This document shows, one piece after another, positions 43,893-51,478 of a DNA stretch of 64,000 nt (its first letter is position 1; each line of letters opens with the position of its first letter). The stretch is from Streptomyces griseoruber (lineage in GTDB: Bacteria > Actinomycetota > Actinomycetes > Streptomycetales > Streptomycetaceae). A program made the translations under genes and the position numbers. Below the pieces are notes generated by a model. It worked only from the letters and a program-made list of their open reading frames with translations, made no database searches and was not told the origin of the DNA. Where the stretch lies: NCBI RefSeq assembly GCF_001514205.1, contig NZ_KQ948766.1:5759-69758 (forward strand), in the 5' to 3' direction.

Positions 43893-45140
43893 ATGCGAGG
43901 TTCTGCCCAGCACAAGGGTCTGCGCACCGAACATGACGACGCGAGAAGCAGACACCTCGCCCTCGGCACCTCCAGCGCCATCACGATCGCGGTCCTCGTG
44001 GCCTTTTTCGGGGTCGCCGTCGCTTATCTGCTGGACGACCATCTCTCACCGGTCAGGTTCACCGCGGGCATCGTGACCCTGTTGCTCGTCTACGGCCTCC
44101 AACTGACCCATTCCTTCGGGTACCTGTCTCCCCGGCTGACCCGCCGGCGGTACTGGACCTTCGGACTCCAGGCCCTGCTCACCTATCTGCCCTTCCTCAC
44201 CTTCGCCGACGCCTGGCTCGCCACACCGGGCGCCCTCGCCGGTTCCGCGCTGCTCGTGCTGCCGCCCCGCTGGAGGTGGCTGCCGTTCGCGGCGATCGTG
44301 GGATCGTCCAGCCTGCTGGTGCTGGAGAGCGGAGTGGGCCGTGGCTCGCTCGGCTACGGGACGGTCGCGACCACGCTGACCGGCCTGGTGGTGTTCGGGC
44401 TCTCCGAGCTGACCCGTCTCGTCCAGGACGCCCACCACACCTCCGCCGAGCTCACCCGGATGGCCGTGGAGGCCGAACGGCTGCGCTTCTCACGCGATCT
44501 GCACGATCTGCTGGGCATGAGCCTGACCACCATCGCCTTCAAGAGCGAACTGGCACGGCGGCTGCCGCCCTCCAAACACGCCCGTCTGCACCAGGAACTG
44601 ACGGAGATCCTGGAAACCACCCAGCGGGCCCTGATCGACGTCCGGGCCGTCTCCCAGACCTACCGCGCGATGTCGCTGGCCACCGAGGTCGACACCCTCT
44701 TCGCCACCCTCAGGAACCTGGGCGTGCACGCCCAGGTCCGGGGCAGCGCCGGGCCGCTGCCGTCCGACATCGAGACCACCCTGGCGACGGTGCTGCGCGA
44801 GGGGGTCACCAACATGCTGCGGCACAGCAGGGTCGGCACCTGCGTCGTCCGGCTGCACCGCGAACAGGGCGCCGTCAGACTGACGGTGACCAACGACGGA
44901 CTCGACGACTGCCCGGCCGCCGCGTTCAGCGACGCCCGGCCGGGAAGCGGCCTCAACAACCTCCGCGACCGCGTCGAGGCGGTGGAGGGCCGGCTCACCG
45001 CGGAGGTCACGGACGGGAAGTGGTTCTCCCTGACGGCGGTCGTCCCGCTCCCGGCGAAGACAGCCGCGCCCAGGCACTGGCTCGTCCGGCCCCTGCACCC
45101 CTCCGGCAGAGGGATGCACGACTCCGCGACCGTGGCCTGA
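43893..45140 (+). CDS. NarL/DesK-type sensor histidine kinase
   Basis: A 415-residue membrane kinase. About five hydrophobic segments (AITIAVLVAFFGVAVAYLL, AGIVTLLLVYGLQLTHSF and others) are followed by a HisKA_3 dimerisation helix with the phospho-acceptor His in FSRDLHDLLGMSLTTIAF and an HATPase domain (LREGVTNMLRHS, GSGLNNLRDRVEAVEG). The ATG at 43893 with GAGGAG upstream is chosen over an ATG at 43824. It converges with its likely response regulator (ends 45146) with five bases between the stop codons. It follows the YcaO gene, so it may sense or control the RiPP. Confidence 0.9.
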   Translation: MRGSAQHKGLRTEHDDARSRHLALGTSSAITIAVLVAFFGVAVAYLLDDHLSPVRFTAGIVTLLLVYGLQLTHSFGYLSPRLTRRRYWTFGLQALLTYLPFLTFADAWLATPGALAGSALLVLPPRWRWLPFAAIVGSSSLLVLESGVGRGSLGYGTVATTLTGLVVFGLSELTRLVQDAHHTSAELTRMAVEAERLRFSRDLHDLLGMSLTTIAFKSELARRLPPSKHARLHQELTEILETTQRALIDVRAVSQTYRAMSLATEVDTLFATLRNLGVHAQVRGSAGPLPSDIETTLATVLREGVTNMLRHSRVGTCVVRLHREQGAVRLTVTNDGLDDCPAAAFSDARPGSGLNNLRDRVEAVEGRLTAEVTDGKWFSLTAVVPLPAKTAAPRHWLVRPLHPSGRGMHDSATVA

Positions 45141-45145
45141 GCGCG

Positions 45146-45751
45146 TCAGATCCAGCCACCCTCACGGGCGATCCGTACCGCGTCCATCCGGTTGCGGGCG
45201 CCCAGTTTGACCACGGCGCTGCTCAGGTAGTTCCGCACCGTCCCCGTGGAGAGGAACAGCCGGCCGGCGATGGCCTCGGTGCCCTCGCCCGCGGCGGCGA
45301 GCCGGAGGACCTCCAGTTCACGCGGGGCCAGCGGCTGCGTCACCTCTTCGAGCGCCGCGACCGCCAGCTGGGGATCGACGACCCGCTTCCCGGCGGCCAC
45401 CGCCCTTATGGCACCGACGAGTTGGGCGGGGTTGGCGTCCTTGCACAGGAATCCGGTGGCACGGGAGGCCAGCGCCCGGCGCAGGGTGCTGGGATTGCCG
45501 AGCCCCGTGAGCATGAGGATCCGGCAGTCGGGTACGGCGGTACAGAGCGCGGCGGCGGCGGTGATGCCGTCCATACCGGGAAGACCGATGTCGAGTACGG
45601 CCACATCCGGTCGCAGTGCGCGCGCCTTCGGGACGATCTCATCGCCGCGATCGACTTCGGCCACCACATCGAAATCGCTTTCCAACGACAGAAGTTCGGC
45701 CAGCGCTCGGCGTAACATCACCATGTCCTCGGCGATCAGAATCTTCAGCAT
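45146..45751 (-). CDS. NarL/LuxR-family response regulator
   Basis: A 201-residue regulator. The receiver domain (LKILIAEDMVMLRRALAELL, phospho-acceptor Asp in PDVAVLDIGLPGMDG, LMLTGLG, FLCKDANP) is followed by a LuxR helix-turn-helix (PLAPRELEVLRLAAAGEG, STGTVRNYLSSAVVKLG). It starts at ATG 45751. It is the partner of the convergent kinase gene. Convergent arrangement of kinase and regulator is unusual; they are normally an operon. Confidence 0.92.
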   Translation of the reverse strand: MLKILIAEDMVMLRRALAELLSLESDFDVVAEVDRGDEIVPKARALRPDVAVLDIGLPGMDGITAAAALCTAVPDCRILMLTGLGNPSTLRRALASRATGFLCKDANPAQLVGAIRAVAAGKRVVDPQLAVAALEEVTQPLAPRELEVLRLAAAGEGTEAIAGRLFLSTGTVRNYLSSAVVKLGARNRMDAVRIAREGGWI

Positions 45752-45934
45752 GGCTTCTCTCACATCGGCCGTCTCCGAGACACTCGCGCTCCATACTCTC
45801 ACCCGTATAGCCGAATCACAGCGGGGAAACGCCCGCCGCCCCTCCACCGACCAGGGCGATCGCAACGTGCGATGAGACGGAAAAGGAATCAGCGGTGATC
45901 GCCGGTGCCGAATTCCGGCACCTCGGATCCGCCG

Positions 45935-47602
45935 TCAGAGCAGGTCCGTCCAACTGCCCCAGCCGCTGCTGGCCTTGCTCACCCGTGCCGTGAAGCCCCC
46001 CGTCCCCGTGCCGGCGTAGAAGTACAGGGCGCCGGCGGACGTCGTGGCCATCAGGTCGGCCTTGCCGTCGCCGTTGGCGTCGCCCGGGGAGAACACCTTC
46101 TTGTAGGTCTGCCAGCCCGTGCCCACCTTCACCCGGGCGGAGAAGGGGGCGGCGGCGGAGCCCGTGCCCGCGTAACGCCACAGGGTGCCGGAGGTGTCCC
46201 GGGCCAGCAGGTCGGGGCGGCCGTCGCCGGTGAAGTCGCCCGCGCCGACCAGGGTGTTGTAGCCCTGCCAGCCGGTGCTGATCTTGACGCGGGAGGCGAC
46301 CGAGGTGCCGGTGCCGTCGCCCGGGTAGAGGTAGAGGATGCCGGAGGTGGTGACGGCCAGCAGGTCGCCCTTGCCGTCGCCGGTCACGTCGCCCGGTCCC
46401 ACGATCCGGTTGTAGGAGGTGGAGCCCGTGGCGAGGGTGGGGTCCGAGAGCGCGTAGTACGCCGGGTTGGTCAGTTTGCCCGTGCTCACGGAATGGACGA
46501 CCAGGTCGGCCAGGCCGTTCTGGCGGAGGGAGACGGCGTAGGACAGGCGGGTGGTGGCGGCGGGCCAGGAGGTGCCGACCAGGAGTCTGCTGGTGAGGGT
46601 GCCGGTGCCGGTCACCTGGTAGCTGTAGACCGCCCCTGCCGACGTACGGGCCAGCGCGCCGTACTTGCCGTAGTGCGGGTTGTTGCCCGCCCCCGCGAAC
46701 TGCGTCACCTTGCCCCAGCCCTTGCTGCGGGCGGCCTTGGTGCCGAAGGTGCCGGTGCCGGTGCCGGCGTAGAACCAGAGCTGGCCGGCGAAGTCCCGGG
46801 CCAGCAGGTCGGTCCTGCCGTTGCCGTCCCAGTCGCCGCCGCCGATGATCTGGCTGTACGAGGCCCAGTCGGTCTTGGCGTCCTTGACCCGGGCGTTGAA
46901 GGTGCCGCCCTTCTTGCCCGTGTAGCGGTAGAGGACCCCGGCCGGAGTGCGGGCCAGGACGTCGCCGACGCCGTCGCCGTTGAGGTCACCGGCGCCGATC
47001 AGTTCGTCGTACTGCTGCCAGCCCGTCCCGACCGTCACCCGGCTGCCGAAGGCGCCGGTGCCCTTGCCCGGGTAGTAGTAGAGGGTGCCGGCCGGGGTGC
47101 GGGCCAGCAGGTCGGCCTTGCCGTCGCCGTTCAGGTCCCCCGGGGCGAGGACCTTGTTGTAGATCTGCCAGCCGGACGCGACCGTACGGTACGAGCCCAG
47201 GCCGCCGGGGGTGCGGGCGTAGACACCCGAGTGGAAGGAGAGCACACCGGTCGGGCTCAGGGTCAGCACGTCCTGGACGCCGTCCGAGTCGAGGTCGCCC
47301 GGGGTCAGGACGTCCTTGACCTTGGCCACGTCCGTGTCGAGGGCCATCGTCTCGGCCGCGCCGGTGTTGACGTACAACTGGCCCGCCACATTGCGGTAGA
47401 CCAGGTCGGACGTGCCGTCCCCGTCGAAGTCGCCGCGCGCCGGAGCGGTCGCGTCCGCGTCGCCGGGCGACAGGACGAAGACGCCCGCCGCCAGCACCGC
47501 CACCGTGCCGGCCAGCGCCGAAGCCTTCCTGGCGCGGGGGCGGCGACGACCGGAACGGCGTTCGGTGCCTGCCTCGCGCCGCCGGGATCGGAGGGTGAAC
47601 AC
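45935..47602 (-). CDS. Secreted FG-GAP/VCBS-repeat protein
   Basis: A 555-residue protein. A long basic N-terminus (RSGRRRPRARK) and hydrophobic core form a signal peptide ending near GDADA. The rest is about ten FG-GAP repeats with calcium-binding loops such as DFDGDGTSDLVYR, DLNGDGKADLLARTPAGTL and DWDGNGRTDLLARD, forming a beta-propeller. The start is GTG 47602. Such proteins act as extracellular binding or structural proteins. It lies 16 bases downstream of the PhoD gene and is probably co-transcribed. Confidence 0.9.
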   Translation of the reverse strand: MFTLRSRRREAGTERRSGRRRPRARKASALAGTVAVLAAGVFVLSPGDADATAPARGDFDGDGTSDLVYRNVAGQLYVNTGAAETMALDTDVAKVKDVLTPGDLDSDGVQDVLTLSPTGVLSFHSGVYARTPGGLGSYRTVASGWQIYNKVLAPGDLNGDGKADLLARTPAGTLYYYPGKGTGAFGSRVTVGTGWQQYDELIGAGDLNGDGVGDVLARTPAGVLYRYTGKKGGTFNARVKDAKTDWASYSQIIGGGDWDGNGRTDLLARDFAGQLWFYAGTGTGTFGTKAARSKGWGKVTQFAGAGNNPHYGKYGALARTSAGAVYSYQVTGTGTLTSRLLVGTSWPAATTRLSYAVSLRQNGLADLVVHSVSTGKLTNPAYYALSDPTLATGSTSYNRIVGPGDVTGDGKGDLLAVTTSGILYLYPGDGTGTSVASRVKISTGWQGYNTLVGAGDFTGDGRPDLLARDTSGTLWRYAGTGSAAAPFSARVKVGTGWQTYKKVFSPGDANGDGKADLMATTSAGALYFYAGTGTGGFTARVSKASSGWGSWTDLL

Positions 47603-47618
47603 ATGCTCTCCCGGAGGG

Positions 47619-49451
47619 TCAGGGGGTGGTGGAGGCTTCGGGGGCGGTGGAGGTGTCAGAGGTCGGGTCAGGGGTCGTCGCGGGGCTGGTGTCGGCGGTC
47701 GCGTCCACCGTGGCCGTCGCCCCGTCCGGGGAGGAGGGGGCGGAAGGCGTCGCGGACTCGGTCGGTGTCGCGGCGGCCGTCGTCCCGTCCGCCTCGGCCG
47801 GTGACTCCTCCGCGCTCGCGGCCGTCTCCCTCGCCACCCCCACCTGGTACACGCCCGGCACCCCGTCCTCCACCCGGAAGGTCGCGGCCGTCGTGGTCGT
47901 GCCGTTCTTCGTGAGCACCGTGGAGATCGCCCGCAGCCGGGCGTCGATGCCGTCGGCGGTGATGTCGAGGAGCAGATAGCCGCGCCGGGCGTCGATCATC
48001 TTCCAGTGCGGGTTGTCCGCCAGCTTGGGCGCCCACTCGGCGGCGAAGGCGGTCAGGTCCTCGTCGCCGCTGCTGGAGATCGACGTCCCGACGAACTCCG
48101 CGCCGACCACGGCCGAGTCCGGGTCGTCGAAGTCCAGCTTGAGGTCGCTGACGATGGTGCGGTGGCGGTCACCGGACAGCACGACCGGGTTGCGGATGCC
48201 CTGGAACTCGGCGAGCAGGGCGGCGCGTTCCTTCTGGTAGCCGTCCCAGGCGTCGTACGACCACTCCTTGCCGACCCCCGCCAGGAAGTCGGTCTCGGCC
48301 ATCATCACCTGGGAGGCGACCAGGTTCCAGCGGGCGCCGGAGCTGCTCATGCTGTTCACCAGCCAGTCCCGCTGGGTGTCGCCCATGATGACGCGGCCGT
48401 CCTTCAGGGCACCGGCGTCGGTGGTCGCCTGGTCGTCGCGGTACTGCCGGGTGTCCAGGACGTGCAGCCGGGCCAGGGTGCCGAAGTCGAGGGAGCGGTA
48501 CATCCGGACGTCCGGGCCGCTGGGCTTCTGCGCGGTCCGGATCGGCATGTGCTCGTAGAAGGCCTGGAAGGCGGCGGCACGGCGGGCCAGGAACTTGGCG
48601 GTGGGCCAGGCCACCGGGTCGTTCGCCACGTCACCCGCCCAGTCCTGCTCCACCTCGTGGTCGTCGAAGACGACGACGAACGGGGCGGCGGCGCGCATCG
48701 CCTGGAGGTCCGGGTCGGTGTTGTACTGCTCGTGGCGGGCACGGTACTGGGCGAGCGTGACGGGCTGGCCGGTGCCCTCGTGACGGCGCACGCGGTACGA
48801 GTACGCGGAGCTCTCGTAGATGTAGTCGCCGACGAACAGCACCAGGTCCGGCTGCTGTTCGCGCATGTCCCGGTAGGCGGTGAAGTAGCCGTGCTGCCAG
48901 TTCTGGCAGGAGGCGAGCGCGATCCGCATGTTCTCGGGGGTGCTGCCGGCGGCGGGGGCGGTCCGGGTGCGGCCGGTGGGGGAGGTGCGGTCCAGCGCCT
49001 TGAACCGGTACCAGTAGTCGGTGGCCGGCGTCAGGCCCGTGACGTCGACGTGGACGCTGTGGCCGAGGCCGGCGCTCGCCGTCGCCGTACCGCTCCCGAC
49101 GATGGTGGTGAAGCCGCTGTCCGAGGCGAGTTCCCAGGTCACGGCCACCGTGGGCGGCAGGATGCCGGAGCTGCCCTGGGTCGCGGGCAGCACCCTCGTC
49201 CACAGCACGATCGCGGTGGGCAGGGGATCTCCGGAGGCGACGCCGAGCTTGAAGACCGTGCCGCTCACCTCCGCGCCCGGGCCGGCCGCGGCGGCCGCCC
49301 CGCTCACCGAGGCCGAGGCGCTGTCCGGCAGCAACTGCCCGGCGGCGGCCGCCCCCGCGGCTCCCAAGGTGACGGCTCCGGCGCCCAGGAACCTTCGTCG
49401 GCGTATGCCGTCGGGTCCGCCCGCACGCATGGAATGGTCGCTCGACTGCAC
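47619..49451 (-). CDS. Tat-secreted PhoD-type alkaline phosphatase/phosphodiesterase
   Basis: A 610-residue protein. Tat signal GIRRRRFLGAGAVTL; metallophosphatase motifs FVGDYIYES, VVFDDHEVEQDW and VVLSGDRHRT typical of PhoD; and an N-terminal Ig-like domain (LGVASGDPLPTAIVLWTRVL). The last 80 or so residues are a low-complexity Ala/Thr/Ser/Asp tail, longer than usual. The start GTG 49451 with GGGGGAAAGG upstream is preferred over the internal ATG at 49430. It likely hydrolyses phosphodiesters such as teichoic acids for phosphate supply. Confidence 0.9.
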   Translation of the reverse strand: MQSSDHSMRAGGPDGIRRRRFLGAGAVTLGAAGAAAAGQLLPDSASASVSGAAAAAGPGAEVSGTVFKLGVASGDPLPTAIVLWTRVLPATQGSSGILPPTVAVTWELASDSGFTTIVGSGTATASAGLGHSVHVDVTGLTPATDYWYRFKALDRTSPTGRTRTAPAAGSTPENMRIALASCQNWQHGYFTAYRDMREQQPDLVLFVGDYIYESSAYSYRVRRHEGTGQPVTLAQYRARHEQYNTDPDLQAMRAAAPFVVVFDDHEVEQDWAGDVANDPVAWPTAKFLARRAAAFQAFYEHMPIRTAQKPSGPDVRMYRSLDFGTLARLHVLDTRQYRDDQATTDAGALKDGRVIMGDTQRDWLVNSMSSSGARWNLVASQVMMAETDFLAGVGKEWSYDAWDGYQKERAALLAEFQGIRNPVVLSGDRHRTIVSDLKLDFDDPDSAVVGAEFVGTSISSSGDEDLTAFAAEWAPKLADNPHWKMIDARRGYLLLDITADGIDARLRAISTVLTKNGTTTTAATFRVEDGVPGVYQVGVARETAASAEESPAEADGTTAAATPTESATPSAPSSPDGATATVDATADTSPATTPDPTSDTSTAPEASTTP

Positions 49452-49591
49452 CCGTGTGCCTTTCCCCCAAAGGCGGTGCGCTGCGCAGCACCGGTGAACG
49501 TGATCGCCGTGGATTCTATGCAATACCCTCACAGCACGAGGCCCGGGGGCCGTAATTCGTCCATCTGTCCGTTCGAAACCCAGCAGGAGTC

Positions 49592-50284
49592 ATGCGCCGA
49601 CCAACGAGGTACGCCGTCGCGGTCCTGCTTCTCGTGGGTGCGGCGGGCTGCTCGTCGGGCCCCGATGCGGCGTCAGACGCCTCCCCCGAAGCGTCGTCGT
49701 CCGAGGCCGGGTACGTCCCGAGGGCCGGATCCGGTGCGGACCCGGACGCGAGCCCCGGCGCGGATGCCGGGGACGCCGGTGACAGCACCGGCGACAGTGG
49801 CGAGAAAGATGCCGGTGCCGGTCAGGACACGTCCGCCCCGTCCGCCGGTGTGCTCTACGGCGCCGGTTCCCTGCCCAGTCCCGCCGCCGATCACTGCCGT
49901 ACGCAGCACCTGACGGCCGTGGCGCGGAGCACCGGGGAGGGCCGGGCCTCCGTCGTGCTCACCAACAAGGGCGACGGCTCCTGCACGGTACGCGGCTTCC
50001 CGTCCCTGCTCTTCGAGGGCCGGACCGGACGGACCGAACTGCCGGTGGACTGGGCCGGGTCGGCCGCCGAGGCCCCGAAGGTCACCCTCGGGCCGGGCGA
50101 TTCCGCCGTCGCCGCGCTCACCTTCACCAGCCTCGGCGAGTGCGACGCGATCACCGCGCTCGATGTCGTCCCGCCCGGCGAGTCACGGCCGCTGACCCCC
50201 GCCTTCACCACCTCGGAGGGGAAGGAGAAGGCGGTGCGCGTCTGTGACACCGGGGTCCGGGTACGGGCGTTCACCACCGGTTAG
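49592..50284 (+). CDS. DUF4232-family lipoprotein
   Basis: A 230-residue lipoprotein with signal peptide AVAVLLLVGAAGCSS (lipobox Cys about residue 20), then an acidic Ala/Gly/Asp/Ser linker and a C-terminal beta-rich DUF4232 domain (HCRTQHLTAVARSTGEG, RASVVLTNKGDGSCTVRGFP). The function is unknown; it is anchored at the outer face of the membrane. Its end overlaps the end of the convergent LacI gene by four bases (50281-50284). Confidence 0.85.
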   Translation: MRRPTRYAVAVLLLVGAAGCSSGPDAASDASPEASSSEAGYVPRAGSGADPDASPGADAGDAGDSTGDSGEKDAGAGQDTSAPSAGVLYGAGSLPSPAADHCRTQHLTAVARSTGEGRASVVLTNKGDGSCTVRGFPSLLFEGRTGRTELPVDWAGSAAEAPKVTLGPGDSAVAALTFTSLGECDAITALDVVPPGESRPLTPAFTTSEGKEKAVRVCDTGVRVRAFTTG

Positions 50285-51351
50285 CCGGCACCGCGCGTGC
50301 TGTCGCGGACGCGCAGTTCCACGGGGATCAGGGTCAGCGGCGGCACCGGTGTCCGCGGGCCGGAGGAGGCGTCGATGCGGTCCAGCAGGATGCGCAGCGA
50401 GATGGTGCCGATGTCCGTGAAGTCCGTACGGATGGTGGTCAGCGGGGGCAGGAAGTGCGCGGCCTCCGGGATGTCGTCGTAGCCGACGACGCTGACGTCC
50501 TCGGGGACCCCGCGGCCGGCCTCGTGCAGGGCGCGCAGGACGCCCAGGGCCATCTGGTCGTTCGAGACGAAGATCGCGGTGACGGACGGGTCCTTGGCGA
50601 GTTCGCGGCCCAGGTCGTAGCCGGAGTCGGCGCTCCAGTCGCCGATGAGCGGGGCGTGGATCTCGGCGCCGGCCGCCTTCAGGGTGTCCCGCCAGCTGTC
50701 GGCGCGGCGGTCGGCCGAGGTCCAGCCGGTCGGGCCCGCCACATGCCGGACGGTGGGATGGCCGAGGCCCAGGAGGTGCTCGGTGGCCTTGCGGGCGCCG
50801 GTGCGGGCGTCCGAGGTGACCATGGGGGTGCCGTCGCCGAGGTCGTTGTCCATGACCACCAACGGGGTGTCCAGGTGGGCCTCGGCCAGGGCCCGGGCGA
50901 CCCAGAGCTGGGGGGCGATCGCGATCACACCGTCCGCGCCCTCGGCGGAGAGCCGGTCCGCCGCGCGGACGACGGTGTCCTTGTCGGCGGTGTCCAGGGC
51001 GATCGAGCTGACCAGGTAACCGGCCTCCTGCGCGGCCGTGTTGATGGCCGTGAGGGTGGAGGCGGGGCCGTAGCGGGCGGCGTCGAAGGAGATCACGCCG
51101 AGCATCCGGGTCCGGCCGCTGGCCAGGGAACGGGCGCTGCGGCTCGGGCGGTAGCCGAGGGTGCGCATCGCCGCCTGGACGGCCTCGCGGGTCTCGGCGC
51201 GTACGGCCGGGTGGTCGTTGAGCACCCGGGAGACCGTCTGTTTGGAGACGCCGGCGAGTTTCGCCACGTCGTCCATCACGGGGCGCGCGCCGGCGAAGTT
51301 GCGTCGGCTGCGTCCCTTGGTCGCCGGGCCGTCGGCGGCGCCTGGGGTCAT
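50281..51351 (-). CDS. LacI-family transcriptional repressor
   Basis: A 356-residue repressor: helix-turn-helix MDDVAKLAGVSKQTVSRVLN, hinge helix RSARSLASG, then periplasmic-binding-protein-like sensor (TRMLGVISFD, GVIAIAPQLW, TAIFVSNDQMALGVLRAL). It lies downstream of two beta-galactosidase genes and a transporter gene on the same strand. The perfect palindrome at 56970-56989, upstream of that set, has the form of a LacI-type operator and is its probable target. Confidence 0.92.
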   Translation of the reverse strand: MTPGAADGPATKGRSRRNFAGARPVMDDVAKLAGVSKQTVSRVLNDHPAVRAETREAVQAAMRTLGYRPSRSARSLASGRTRMLGVISFDAARYGPASTLTAINTAAQEAGYLVSSIALDTADKDTVVRAADRLSAEGADGVIAIAPQLWVARALAEAHLDTPLVVMDNDLGDGTPMVTSDARTGARKATEHLLGLGHPTVRHVAGPTGWTSADRRADSWRDTLKAAGAEIHAPLIGDWSADSGYDLGRELAKDPSVTAIFVSNDQMALGVLRALHEAGRGVPEDVSVVGYDDIPEAAHFLPPLTTIRTDFTDIGTISLRILLDRIDASSGPRTPVPPLTLIPVELRVRDSTRGAG

Positions 51352-51478
51352 GGTGGGTGCTCTGCTTCCTTCGGCCTGGGCTGCTCCGCGGGCGGGCCTG
51401 GCGCCGACCGCGGATCCACCGGGCCTGCCCCGCCCGGCTGACCCACAGGATAGGCCGGGCGGGGTGCGGGGGCCGGGG

